In this document: positions 33,726 through 44,869 of the stretch, in pieces
How the letters are laid out: each line of letters opens with the position of its first letter
Position numbering within the stretch: position 1 is the first letter of the stretch
Assembly (NCBI GenBank): GCA_963854835.1
Contig: OY978525.1
Span: 53,879,448 to 53,943,447, forward strand
From: Megamerina dolium
Taxonomy: Eukaryota; Arthropoda; Insecta; Diptera; Megamerinidae
Length of the DNA: 64,000 nucleotides
Direction: 5' to 3'
Notes under the pieces: generated by a model
What the model saw: only the letters and a program-made list of their open reading frames with translations
What the model was told of the DNA's origin: nothing
Database searches by the model: none
Program-made: the position numbers and the translations under genes

Positions 33726-34770
33726 CCTGAAATTTTGGTGTGATATGGGGGGTGTGACTTCGGGAGTTCGTTGGAGGACTGTTGGGTCGTTTGTAAGTGT
33801 CGAATCCACTAGGTTGTCGATTATGTGGCTCGCTGATTGGCCGAAAACCACCTCGGATATCTGAGACGGATTCGAGCGTCTGATACCGGTCAGTCAGGAA
33901 AGCGTCGAAATCACTCCACTTAGGAATCTCACGCTTGTTCTTTAACGATTGTTCCCACAGGCACAATGTACTATCTGGAAGCTTTGTGGAACATAAATAT
34001 ACAAAAATTTCATCCCACTGGCATGTGTCAACGTTCAACAGCTTTAAATGAGTAATGCAGTCATTTATGGTGCGTTGTAAGCGCTTCAGATTGGGACCGG
34101 TTTCGTCAGTTACCGACTGCAGATTGAAAAGCGCTTTTAACTGAATATTTACAAGAATCCTCTTGTTCTCGTACCGCTCTTCAAGATTGTACCAAGCGAG
34201 CGCGAAGCCATCATTAGTCAGGGGAGTTGACTTAATAATGCTATGCGCCTCTCCACGTGTTTTTTGGAGTAAATGGTACAGTTTTTCGACTGGGGATAAC
34301 CGGGGGTAGTTCCGATATAAGGCCGTAAACATGTCTCTAAAGCTCGGCCATGATACATAATCGCTAGAAAAACAGACTGTATCGCATGGAGGCAATTGAA
34401 TGGAGGGGAAGGCATGCTCAATATTGTGAATCGTGGAATTGTGAGTAGTTGGAGTATGAGCAGCGATCGGAGAAAGCACTATGACAGTCAGGTCATGAAG
34501 AATGGAGTTAATGCTAGAGAGGCACCGAGTATAAGCCACCTGGCACTCTCGGTATGCTTCCTTTACCTCTTCTATGCCGTCTACATCTTCCTCCGCAGAG
34601 ATGATCAATTCCCATGCTGTCCTGCAACTATTCCACAGAGTCTCGAAATCCTTTCTCTGTATATCCAGTGTGAAAGTGCTGTGGGAATCTTCACTGAAGG
34701 TTTGGAAGTATCGGTCAAATGTGTGGATTTCCTCCACGACAGCTTTAAACCGCTTGAGGTTAGACGTCAT
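33667..34770 (-). CDS. gag: BEL Gag (capsid part)
   Basis: 367-codon open frame starting at an ATG (34770). The first about 120 residues are helical and charged. Residues of about 150-310 match the BEL/Pao gag domain (DYVSWPSFRDMFTALYRN; LSPVEKLYHLLQKTRGEA; AWYNLEERYENKRILV), and a Ser/Pro-rich end leads to the knuckle module. Near 33755 a run of six G on the plus strand marks where the reading frame slips relative to the knuckle-protease part, so Gag and the knuckles are no longer in one frame in this copy. Confidence 0.85.
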   Translation of the reverse strand: MTSNLKRFKAVVEEIHTFDRYFQTFSEDSHSTFTLDIQRKDFETLWNSCRTAWELIISAEEDVDGIEEVKEAYRECQVAYTRCLSSINSILHDLTVIVLSPIAAHTPTTHNSTIHNIEHAFPSIQLPPCDTVCFSSDYVSWPSFRDMFTALYRNYPRLSPVEKLYHLLQKTRGEAHSIIKSTPLTNDGFALAWYNLEERYENKRILVNIQLKALFNLQSVTDETGPNLKRLQRTINDCITHLKLLNVDTCQWDEIFVYLCSTKLPDSTLCLWEQSLKNKREIPKWSDFDAFLTDRYQTLESVSDIRGGFRPISEPHNRQPSGFDTYKRPNSPPTNSRSHTPHITPKFQVVLAHCAGRYTLFAIAPTF

Positions 34771-35749
34771 TTTATTATTCGGGATGAATTCGGGTTAAAA
34801 TCAGAGCGCGCGCTTTATTTTAATTCAAAATCGTAATTAAACTTGAATATCAAGCGATAATATGTACTGTGTCACAATTATTTTCTATTTTTTTTTTTTT
34901 CAAAATCCGTTTAAGAAAAATTTAAGGGATCAGCAGGCCTTTTTTCATTAGCGGGATTGTTTTACCTTGATGCTGGATTTTATATACTGAATATTATAAA
35001 GTATATAAGCATAGACCCAAACCAAAGAAGACAAACGGCAAGTATTATGCACTGATTGTTGTTGGTGTTTTTAATGACAACAGGGAAAGAGCATGTAACG
35101 CGTATATATATGTGTATGTTATTTGTGTAGTCTCTCTTGAGATCACTTAGTGTATTTGCTAATTAGCTTTGATTAGTTTAAATGGTATGTGTATGTAATA
35201 TGGGTGAGATAGGATCACGGTATTGTTATTGCACATATACCACTTAACTACACCTCCAATTATGAGGGGAAAATAGTAGGCAGGAACAAAACCAAAATAG
35301 AGCAAACTAAAGTATGTTTTGCCGTCGGTAAAACAACATCAATGTCCGATAGTATATTGTGTTGTAAAATAAAATGGGTTTCTTTCTTTTCAATTCTCGT
35401 CTATATGAGAGAGTGTATTCAGGGAGTGATATGTAACTCAGCAAGAGATTCGCTGTAAGTTAGAGAGGGGGTATTGGTAGGAGAAAAATAGAATAAAACC
35501 AACAATAATATCGTTTTAACAAATTTTGATATACGTTTTATTGCTTTGAGCGGGATGTAGCGGGATATAATCAACAACTTTGAAGAAGCAACAATATCAA
35601 ACCTTATTTTTCATACATACGAGTACATGTATGAAAATATAAGTAGTATGTATGTGTTGTATGTACTATATGTAAAATAATGTACACCAATATGTACCAT
35701 GCAACGTACCTTTATTGCCAATTTAGGCTTACCAAATGCTGCGAGCCAA
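34771..35749 (-). other. BEL 5' leader
   Basis: About 980 bp between the primer site and the Gag ATG, with no ORF. It contains the candidate splice donor (AAAG|GTACGT at 35710/35709). The rest is AT-rich with nothing else recognised. Confidence 0.5.
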
Positions 35750-35767
35750 ATCCGGCTCGAAGGACCA
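35750..35767 (-). other. BEL primer-binding site (tRNA-Tyr type)
   Basis: The minus strand reads TGGTCCTTCGAGCCGGAT, complementary to the 3' end of insect tRNA-Tyr (…ATCCGGCTCGAAGGA plus CCA). It fixes the position of the 5' LTR to the right of 35767. Confidence 0.8.
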
Positions 35768-36420
35768 ATATTCAGCGGAGAACGGGAACTAATGCCGGTG
35801 GGCTTGCTGCGTCTGGTTCACTCGCCTATGAGGTAGTACTGGCGGATAGCGGTGTGATGATTGTGATGTTGCTGGGGTTGTTGTTGCAATGTAAAACACA
35901 CACTTCTATTTCACTTTTAATATTACACTTTATTTAAATTAAACTTAAAATGTATTTATAATAATCGGGAGTAAGATACTTTGCGCGCTGCCTGAGAACC
36001 TGGGTTTTTTTTTTATTTTTAATAATTTTCAAATTTTTGTAGCTGCGGGAATCGCACACTCCTTTTCTTAGGTAGTTGTTTAGCCACAATAATCAAAACA
36101 AAAAAAAAAAACCACCCAAAACAAGAAGAGGAGAAAAGACATAGAGAGAGGGATGGAGAGAGTGGAGAATAGGAAAAAATAAACATGTGGGTTGAGAGCG
36201 AGAGAGTGGAGAAACGGGAAAACGAAATATACTGAGAGAGAGAGAGAGAGAGAAAGGAAAATAAAACAGTACTGGGATATGATAGGAATGGGAAGAGTTA
36301 GAAGCACTGGTGGTGCCAGATCACCACTTAACCCATTCCCTCATTTTAGGGGGGAAAGTACCCAAGTAGGCGCAAATTCAATCTGACGTAGACACTTACG
36401 TTCCAAAATCCTGGTTACCG
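35768..36420 (-). repeat. presumed BEL 5' LTR region
   Basis: By position this should be the 5' LTR, but its outer end and terminal TG could not be fixed because no second copy is in the window. It includes a GA-rich tract of about 170 bp (36095-36262: AGAGAGAGGG, GAGAGAGAGAG). Confidence 0.4.
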
Positions 36421-37948
36421 GTTTTCTGCGACAATATTACTTGTTTTATGCTAATAAGGGCGGCAAAAGACATTAAATTGTTTTTTTGATACTAAAAACT
36501 TAATTTTTTTTATTTTGAATATAAAAGAAAAAAATTAAAAAGAAAAATCAATTACATAATACTATTTAACGTAATTGTTAAATGTTCAAACATTTAAAAA
36601 TTTGAAAATAGCAACACTGCATAAGCTGTGGTGAACTACAACTGTCTCACATTAGTCATATTGACATTAATAAAGCTTGTATTAATATGCTTACATGGAT
36701 TTTATACTGATGCTGTTACTAATATTTTTAATGTTTAAAAATAATAATGAGTGTGAAAACACGATCTCGTTCATAAATTTACTTGGAACTGAGTTCTCAC
36801 TGATTCTTGGAGTAAAATTACCTTTAAGAAAACAGTTATTGTCGTTATTTTTATAACAACAACATTGAAGATATGACAAAACGAAAAGTGCTACTTTAGC
36901 TGTACGGGAAGAGCCTTTATTTTGGTAAAAATGCAGAATTCCTATTAGAGAAGAACAACATTATATAGCAAAACTTGAAAAAATACATAAACAATAAGTA
37001 TTAATATGTAGAGACAAAAGTCGTCGATATCCTCGACAAACTGATAGAGAAAACCAATTGTGGAAAGTTTAGATACGAGTACCTTATTCGACATTGCTCA
37101 TGAAGATGCCTTAAATGCAATAAAAGACGAAAGTGATAAGGAACTTTTAATTAACCAACGGTAAAAAGGACATCCAGGTTGCATAATAGCTGTAGATTTG
37201 AAAGCATTGCAACAAGCAAAACAAAAGTCAGAAATTTTTGATGCAGATAAGTAAGAAACAAAAAATTGTTGACTTGTAGAAACAGAAATGGAAGTAATCA
37301 ATACCCTAATTAATTATATAATAGTAAATAATATATAATAGAAGTTAATAATTGTATTGAATTTATTGTATAGTGTATTTTATTCTCAGCAAGAACATCG
37401 TGACCGTAATGCCAACCCAGCAAGACCAGCGTGACCACCATACAGTATTTCCTTTTCATTAACACACTCACACACTTTCATTGAGTAAGAGCCAACCAGA
37501 TTTATTTACACAATTTTATATATCTTCACTTAGTAGCTGTTTACGCCAGCAGCGACGTCTTGTCACTTTGCGTCATTGATGCGAGCGACGCGCGATAAGC
37601 CGTACGCAAGTTATATACGATATGTGTTGCCTCACCTCACATCGAAGGTGATGTGTGACAAGACGCTGATGCAGCAGGGTTCGTTTAATTCTCTCTCTTC
37701 CTCTCATCTGTTTATGCCATTGTCCTCATTCGCCATGCGCTTTTAATGACATTATCTAACATTCAGGCATTAACGATATTGATACAATTAATGGTAAATG
37801 AAAGTTGGAGAGATAGTTGAACCGGGACATGTTTTTTTTATATGCAAAAAAATCAGTCCCGTTGAACATTTTCTTAATCAGTACAGTCGAGAAGTAAAGT
37901 CGCAACGAGGCGGTTATTCGTGGTTGAAGTACTATTTCCATTTTTCTA
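36421..37948. other. non-coding, nothing recognised
   Basis: AT-rich DNA with only short chance frames. A GC-richer patch at about 37550-37660 (GCGAGCGACGCGCG) has no recognisable function. Confidence 0.55.
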
Positions 37949-38205
37949 AAATTATTTAAATTATAAAACGTGCGTTAAATTTCAATTACTCTAACATAAT
38001 TTAGATTATAAAACGTATTAAATTTCAATTATTCTAACATAATTTAAATTACAAAACGTGTACTACATTTCAATTATTTCAACATTATTCAAATTATAAA
38101 ACGCGTATTAATTTGCAATTATTCTAACATAATTTAAATTATTACGTGTACTAAATTTCAACTATTCCAACATTGTTTAAATTATAAGACATTACATCGT
38201 GAATA
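37949..38205. repeat. 45-bp minisatellite, about 5.5 copies
   Basis: Degenerate tandem units of 43-50 bp of the type AATTTAAATTATAAAACGTG + TACTAAATTTCAATTATTCTAACAT. Units begin near 37949, 37999, 38042, 38087 and 38132, with a partial last unit. Confidence 0.85.
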
Positions 38206-38559
38206 TAACCTGAAATATACGAACTTTAAACATGCATTTTTCCTCAAATGAACACCAATTTTCATCTACGTAAGTGTACAGACCACCAATTTTCATCTAC
38301 TCAGTGAAATAGTTCTTGCACGGTAGATTGGTATCGCGTTTGGTATATATCTAAAAGATATAGCAACATCTTGCAAATTACTATACCTTAATCTAAAAAA
38401 GCTTGTCAATTGTACATTGACATAAAGAAAGTGTGATTCACAATAGTAGGCGATGGAGTAATATGTAGAAGAAAAGTGCAAGTAGCGTTTATAACCTTTT
38501 ATGCATCATCAATTTTCTGATGCAATCGAACCTTCAAATAGCATAAAACCCAATTTCTG

Positions 38560-39493
38560 TTTGTGAATAAACGTCAGCGGTGTTACGGTGACGAACAAGT
38601 ATACGTGCATATACAAGCAATTGTGCATTCGTATTACAGGCAAATGACCGAAATTATATATTGTGCATCGGTTCAGTGAAATAAAGAAAGAGCCGAACGT
38701 TCGATTACACTGAATTTGTGCTTCTACATTTGTGGGTGAATATAAATCCTTTTGCTAACACACATATCAACATCTTGTACATCTTGTTACTACATCTACG
38801 TCAAAGCCGTCCACTATCAGCTATACATCTGCACAACGGTTGCTACTGGAAGAAGACGACGACGAATGGTCGAATCCTTGATTTGTGATTCGTATTTACA
38901 GTATCTATCATAAAGAAACTCATTATCTAATTTTCCATTTCATTGAAGACGTATGTCGCCTATCAAATAGTCAATTTTCTAATTGCTTGTTTAGCAACTG
39001 ATGCCATTGCCACGCTAGTTCTGTGAAATAAGCAGAGTGAAGCAGTAGCCCCACCAACAAAGCTATTGACAGAACTCGACGACAACAACAATGAGAACAA
39101 CAGCAAATTCAGCAACAAATATAGCAGACATCTCCACAGCAAGTTAAATATAATAAGCAACAGATACGAAGTAATAGTAAAAGTGGCCGATATAGTGTAG
39201 TGAAAGCAGCAATAAAACAACAACCACAAGAAGGAATACACTCAACAACTGATTCAACTACCAAACAGCAGTCATTACGAATAAACGAAAACGTACACAC
39301 ACAAGCATCAGCATCCAGTGCAGCGGTATCAACAACAGAATCATCATCACCATCATCTTCACCTCAACAGCAACCACCATAAGTTCAACAGGCACAGCCA
39401 CATCACTCACAACAGCGGCAGCAGCATCATTCCCATAAACATAATCAGCGGCAGAAACACATTCTGTTTCCACGACGTGCCAATCTTCGTACC
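38560..39493 (+). other. candidate host transcript exon (long 5' UTR type)
   Basis: Compositionally unlike its surroundings: CA- and CAG/CAA-rich with ATCATCATCACC and CAACAACAACC runs, the style of long fly 5' UTR exons. It ends at splice-donor-like sites, ACC|GTGAGT at 39494 and TCA|GTAAGT at 39516. A TTCAGTGAAA initiator-like motif lies at 38672. There is no long ORF; a 60-codon Ser/Gln-rich frame at 39200-39382 is probably not coding. The call is by composition and splice motifs only. Confidence 0.35.
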
Positions 39494-39569
39494 GTGAGTA
39501 CAATCTCACTTCTCAGTAAGTCGATTTGTACACACATATATCTACATATACCCTCATACCTAACCTACT

Positions 39570-39905
39570 AAACAGCAGCAATAAATTGAAAATGAAGAAA
39601 GAGACAAACTGATTTTGAGCTGGTCATTGTTAATTGCTAAAGATGTATGCAAAAATATACAATATTTTTATACGCCGTCGCAGCTCAGTGGTTCGTGTGC
39701 TCGGCTTTTACTCTGTATGTTGTAAGTTCGATCCCCGGCAGGAAGAACAATTCTACTATATAAAATACTTTTTTTTTTTAATGATACCCATCTGTCGGCA
39801 AGCAATTTACAATTCCTCGGGTAGTAGAAGTTTGCCATGTAGTAGCAGTTTACCATGAAGTGATGTCTCAAGAGTGTTCTGCCATTCGAAAACAGTTATG
39901 TAATA
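39570..39905 (+). mobile_element. SINE copy with duplicated flank (first)
   Basis: The leader CAGCAATAAATTGAAAATGAAG...GTCATTGTTAATTG (39570-39640) precedes a plus-strand SINE: head GCAGCTCAGTGGTTCGTG, B box AAGTTCGATCCC, body to ATTCGAAAACAGTTATGT near 39900. The leader recurs at 40204. Confidence 0.65.
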
Positions 39906-40203
39906 AACTAGTACTTCAATAATTGTTTTAATGTAAGAATTAAAAAAAAAAAAGAATTTATGTTGTGTTTAATTAAATATTATGTAATAAAAATTTGTTT
40001 TATGAATAAAAAGTAAATACATATTTTTCAAAATTTGTCGGTCTTTTGGGTCCGGGTCCGGGTCCGTGAATCCGGGTCTTTATGATGCAGAGCTTAGGTC
40101 TAACCACTTGGCTACTGCGAGCGCAAGCTTTAGCTAAACAGCAGTATTTCTCGAGCGAAGTAAGAGATAACCCGATTTATTTGCACTCACCTTCTTCGCT
40201 CAA

Positions 40204-40400
40204 CAGCATTTAATTGAAAATAATAAAAAAGGAGACATATTGATTTCGAGGTTGTCATTGTTAATTGATATGTAGGTTGAGAGTTCGATCCCCGGCTGTG
40301 GAAGCAAAAATTTAATATCTAAAGGGATTTTCTTTCGAATGGTACCGACATGTTGGTAAGCAATTGACAATTCTTAGGGCAATAGTAAGCAAAGAGCTAT
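40204..40400 (+). mobile_element. SINE copy with duplicated flank (second, partial)
   Basis: Diverged repeat of the 39570 segment (CAGCATTTAATTGAAAATAATA...GTCATTGTTAATTG). It is followed by the SINE B box GAGTTCGATCCC and body (TCTTTCGAATGGTACCGAC...GCAATTGACAATTC), ending near 40400. Confidence 0.6.
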
Positions 40401-40439
40401 GCTTAAAAGCTCAGAAATAGTGTACTTTGCTCTAGTACT

Positions 40440-40798
40440 AAGGTCCAATTGCAGAAAGTCGAGTTATCTTTTGAACAGGTTAAATTGATGAATTTTCTTG
40501 CACAGCAATGGGTTAGGAGCTAACCCAGGGTTAGAATAACCCTGCAATTTTGTAGGGTTAATTTGTTGATTCTATGTCATTCTGTCAAAAATTTAAATGA
40601 AGTAAAAATAAGAATAAATTAAATTTTAAAATATATATTTGCATCTGTGAAATATTTTCAATAAATAATTAAAGAAATTATAAAAATTTTGTTAAGTGTA
40701 TTGCAACACAATGCTTGGGTTAAAAAATAACTTAACTCTAAACTGCTTACCACTGAATTTATAAATTTAACCTTGGATATTCTGCAAGTGGGCCTTAT
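40440..40798. mobile_element. MITE of about 355 bp
   Basis: Terminal inverted repeats AGGTCCAATTGCAGAA (left) and its near-complement TTCTGCAAGTGGGCCT (right), each flanked by TA. Inside near the left end are two adjacent mini-hairpins, GGGTTAG-GAG-CTAACCC and AGGGTTA-GAA-TAACCCT (about 40509-40550). There is no ORF. It is non-autonomous; the superfamily is uncertain (TA duplication suggests Tc1/mariner). Confidence 0.65.
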
Positions 40799-41257
40799 AA
40801 GATAAGAATGTGATAAGAATAGGTGCATATAACTTATGTTATTTGCACGTTTATCCCACAGCTCTTAACAAAGTGATTACAATGAGCAGGGTTTGGTGGC
40901 TATTTAAATGTCATGGCCGGGACTGTTCTTACACGGTTGCAATATGATTTTATTTTATAGATTTGTCGTTCGTTCGGAAAGAATTTTAAATATTTAATTT
41001 AGTTCTCGCTTCAACTAGTACTGCTGCTACAAGACGAATAAGAACTAGAGGATAAAAAGTAATTTTGACTGCAAGAGTTTTAAGTGCCTTTGATAAATAT
41101 AAAGTGAGTGATCGAGCCATAATGCATATTACAACAGTACTACTTAAATCGCTGAATTTGGTGTAGACAATATAGTATTAAATCGTATAACAACACAAGA
41201 CCAAATAAAACTGATGAGAGAAGGACAAGCTACAGAAATAAAAGATAATTTCAAGTT
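40799..41257. other. non-coding, nothing recognised
   Basis: AT-rich spacer up to the target duplication of the LOA/I-type LINE. No gene or repeat seen. Confidence 0.55.
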
Positions 41258-41587
41258 ACATGTATAGAAGGTGCCATAAAGCAGGATGAAGTACACCGTA
41301 TGGCGGATCTACGATTAGTTTAGAAATGTAGCCTCACACCTCTCATCCTGAATCTCCCTCTCACCTACACGTGGTGGCACTGTTAACCCTGATTGGAGAT
41401 TGGGTACCCAACCCCAATAGAAAAGAAGGGAACAGACGAAATGGATGATCCCCTAAGCCGACATAGCACGTGTCCATCGGCTTGATGTTTGCAGTTAGGG
41501 GTTAACATACTGTATTTTAGCGTTGCACCTCACTGATGCCTGCCCGCCTCAGTGAGTAACCGTGGGCTTATCGTGTTATTGGGGGCT

Positions 41588-42794
41588 ATGCCACGACGGA
41601 CCTTCCTTTCCCCCACACTCGTGGGATTAAATAAGGACACACCAGATTTAAAAAAAAATAATAAACTAGTAGGTTTACAGACTGCTTCTCAACTGGCGGA
41701 TCAGGTGGAACGTAATGTTCTCAACACTGAACGACAGGTTCTAACTCCTAAACGGAGAGGACAGACGGAGGGCAAAGGCAGCAGAGACAAGAACTCTGAA
41801 CCTACGCTACGGACGGTAACTGGACCTGAGAAACGGAAGGAAAGTAGAGGAACTATGGCTGCTGAGGGTGCTTCGACATCCAAGGCCGCAATTACACAGC
41901 CCTCTTTAAGTACTGGACAGAATAGGCAGCTTCCCGCTTTTGGCGCTGCCACGACCTGCTCCGAGACCAGAGGCGACCACCAGGAAAGCGGGTGTCAGCT
42001 ACGCCAATGTCACCAAAGGCGTTAGACTGGCTATAATCCCGAAATCTTACCCGGAGGTCATCCTTTCGCGCGAGGAGCAGGGGAAACTCGAAAATCTTCT
42101 GATAGAGGAGATGTTCAAGGGTTCTGAAACCGAACTTGAATTTGACGGTATCCACTTTCGACCAGGTTTCATCTTGGTTGATTGTTCCACCGTAGCGGCT
42201 GCGGTGAAAGCAACGATACCAAGCCTATCTGGGTGGAAGGGGACCGAGTTGACGACGTGCACTGGAGAAGCTGATGTACATCTGATGACGGTATACCTTC
42301 CTCGAGCAGCGGGTACCGACGACAAGAAACTCCTTGATTTGATTGTAACTAAAAACAAAGCTCTGAGCACCAATCTCTGGAGAATCTTTAGCAGCAAAGA
42401 CGAGAAGAACGGGAAGCTGTTAACGATCGGTATCGATGACCAAACGCTTGAAGCGATTAAAGCCAAAGACTGCAGGGTGGCCTACAGATTTGGCAAGATC
42501 CCAGTTCATCTGCACAAGGGACGTGCACTAGGAAATCCTCCAGACGCAGAGGCCACAACTGAGCAAAACTCAGCCGAAGCTGAGGAGATCCTAAAAGAAG
42601 TGGCAAGAGAAGTGGTTAGGAGCGAGATGCCTGCAGCCGAAGTCAGCGTTTTTGCTGTCGAAAGCGAAGACATCAACGCTATAAACCTAACAGCGCTAAG
42701 ACTGACCGAAATAGATTCCGACAGAGTACTCCTGGCAGACATCGATGATGCACTGGCGGAGAGCGATGCGAAGAAGAGAGCTGCACCCCATTAA
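41588..42794 (+). pseudogene. LOA/I-type ORF1 protein, one frameshift
   Basis: Starts MPRRTF at 41588 and reads to about 41930, then continues in another frame (ALPRPAPRPEATTRKAG) to the stop at 42792-42794. A one-base indel near 41925-41960 explains the break. The C-terminal part (about 42050-42520; ILSREEQGKLENLLIEEMF, LVDCSTVAAAVKATIPSLSGW, AYRFGKIPVHLHKG) resembles the DUF4780 domain of LINE ORF1 proteins. I see no CCHC knuckles. It probably binds the element's RNA. The ORF2 ATG lies 7 bases after the stop, suggesting reinitiation. Confidence 0.75.
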
Positions 42795-42801
42795 CAAGGA
42801 G

Positions 42802-44130
42802 ATGTCCAGCATTAGAGTTGCTCAAATCAATCTCCACCATTCGAGAGCCGCCTCGGCAGTCATCGCTAGAGCAACACTCAGGTCCAACCTGAGCATAGTG
42901 CTGGCCCAGGAACCTTGGGTATTCAGGGGCCAAATCAGAGGTTTGGCTGCATCCAATATGCAGGTAATATGGGACATTAGGTGTGTAAACCCAAGAGCTT
43001 GCATAGTACTAACCAAAAATATGAAATACTTGTGTCTTCCAGAGTTCCTTTCTAGAGATCTTGTAGCGGTGCAAATCCCGGTCAACAGTAACGGGTGTAC
43101 ACGTGATGCTTGGGCCCCACCTGAGCTGATCTACAAACTGGTTGAGTACAGCGAAAGGAAGAAACAACCTCTAATACTTGGATGTGATGCCAATGCGCAT
43201 AACGAGGCATGGGGGAGCACGGATACAAACAAGCGTGGTGAGTACCTTCTTGAATTTATCATTAGTAATAAATTAGAAATTTTAAATGTGGGAGATACAC
43301 CAACTTTCGTAACTAGCTTACGAAAAGAAGTTCTGGATTTAACCTTAGGAAACACCTGGGGCTTTAGTCTTGTTAGGAATTGGGTAGTATCCAACGAACC
43401 ATCAATGTCTGACCACAGTATACTGCGATTTGACTTAGAGGGGGAGCAATTAACGCAAAGAATTGTAAGGAATCCGAGAAAAACAAACTGGGAAAAGTAC
43501 TTAAATAATCTGAATGCAAACCTAAGACCACTATCATTAGGCGATTGCATCAGAAATGAAATACAACTAGAAACTACGGTAGAAAGTTTCAATAAGATAA
43601 TTATCCACTCATATGAGGACAGTTGTCCAATAAGCAAGGTGAGTTCTACCAAGGATGTACCTTGGTGGAACAATGATCTAATGAAACTAAGAACGGAGGT
43701 TCGAAGGTTATCAAATAGATCAAAAATTACCGGGGATTGGACCGAATACAGAAGAACTCTAACACTCTATAATAAAGAGATTAGGGAAGCAAAACGCAAA
43801 AGTTTCAGAAACTTCTGCGAAAGCATTGAGCACGCCACTGAGGTGTCAAAACTCTACAAAGTGTTAGCCAAAGGTAGTAGTATATCATCTACCAACCTTA
43901 AAAAAGGAGATGGTTCCTTCACGGAAAACGAAAAAGAAAGAGTAAAACTACTTCTTGACACACACTTCCCAGGATCTTCCACACTCGTGGCAGCAGGGAC
44001 AGACGATGCTGAAAACTTGGGAAGAATAAGCAGGAATGAATGGATCTTGGCAAGTGAAATTTGCACCGAACCTCGAATCAGATGGGCAATTAACACCTTT
44101 AAACCATTGAAATCATCTGGAGTAGACGGA
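42802..44130 (+). pseudogene. LOA/I-type ORF2, 5' part (endonuclease and RT start)
   Basis: From ATG 42802 (MSSIRVAQINLHHSRAA). It encodes an apurinic-type endonuclease: IVLAQEPW, LGCDANAHNEAWGS near 43180, LDLTLGN near 43340, MSDHSILRFDL near 43405. The linker DVPWWNNDLMKL and the start of the RT (INTFKPLKSSGVDG) follow. The frame is open to the insertion point at 44130, where the jockey-type element interrupts it. The 3' half resumes in the same frame after the duplicated 15 bp. Confidence 0.85.
44116..44130 (+). repeat. left target duplication of the jockey insertion
   Basis: TCTGGAGTAGACGGA, repeated exactly at 47677-47691 directly after the poly(A) tail. It encodes part of the RT motif SGVDG of the target LINE. 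Confidence 0.97.
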
Positions 44131-44869
44131 AGAAGGGTTTCAAGCCAAAACAGTATTCAACATTCTCAACAAGAGCAATATACCTCAACCGTTATATCGT
44201 ATTGAGCTTCAGCCTGAAACAAAACCCCTAAAAAAAGGTGAGGTACACCCCATATATAAAATTCGATATTTATTGCATCGCAAAATCACAATCGAAGAAC
44301 CCCATAAGAGAACTGGACCTCCTCAGTGCAGCAACTGCCAAGAATATGGACATACTAAGACATATTGTACCCTGCCAGTTGTTTGTGTGATTTGTGGAGA
44401 TCTCCATAAATCAAACATATGCCCAAAATCTAAAGGCGATGCTAGCATGAAAAAATGCAGCAATTGTGGAGGTAATCACACTGCAAATTATAGAGGTTGC
44501 CCAGTATATGCAACCCTAAAGCTAAATTTCTCCGCTAACAATCAACCTCTAAAACCAGTTGAGCAAACTCAGATAGCCAACTCAAGTAAGAGACAAAATA
44601 TTGATGCAACACAATTCTTCTCTGCAATCCCAAACAAGAATCAAACCAATTCATACGCTAGCGTGTTAAAACAAAACCTACACCAACAAAGTAACGTAAA
44701 TAATGAGCAGAAACACTCACTGCCAACCCAACAGCCAAGTACCCTTGAACATTTGCTTCAAACATTAATTCAGAATATGAACCAATTCATGAACTCAATG
44801 CAAACAATGATGCAAGAAATGATGAAAAATCAATCGATGTTACTCCAAACATTGCTATCCAGCCCATGA
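44131..44869 (+). CDS. jockey-type ORF1 (gag-like), 5'-truncated
   Basis: The frame is open from the truncation point (GFQAKTVFNILNKSN...) to the TGA at 44867-44869; the first in-frame ATG inside is at 44273. The middle carries LINE gag-type zinc knuckles: CSNCQEYGHTKTYC near 44325, CVICGDLHKSNIC and CSNCGGNHTANYRGC near 44455. The tail is Gln/Asn/Met-rich. It would bind the element RNA. The stop overlaps the ORF2 start in ATGA (44866-44869), which implies coupled translation. The missing N-terminus is the only defect seen. Confidence 0.88.

Larger units (their letters stand above)
28482..35767 (-). mobile_element. BEL/Pao LTR retrotransposon, incomplete
   Basis: Minus-strand element with primer site at 35750-35767, a leader of about 1 kb, gag-pol (34770 to about 29513) in BEL order with the typical BEL gag and pol motifs, and an additional 3' ORF. 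The 5' LTR must lie to the right of 35767; the 3' LTR is not visible. Pol is broken by at least five single-step frameshifts, so the copy is not autonomous. Confidence 0.88.

Noticed and set aside
37949..38205. CRISPR array
   Set aside because: Units are degenerate, directly adjacent without unique spacers, and the window is eukaryotic; it is a minisatellite.
39200..39382. 60-codon Ser/Gln-rich protein
   Set aside because: It lies in a CAG/CAA-rich tract where such frames arise by composition, with stops close by in all frames.
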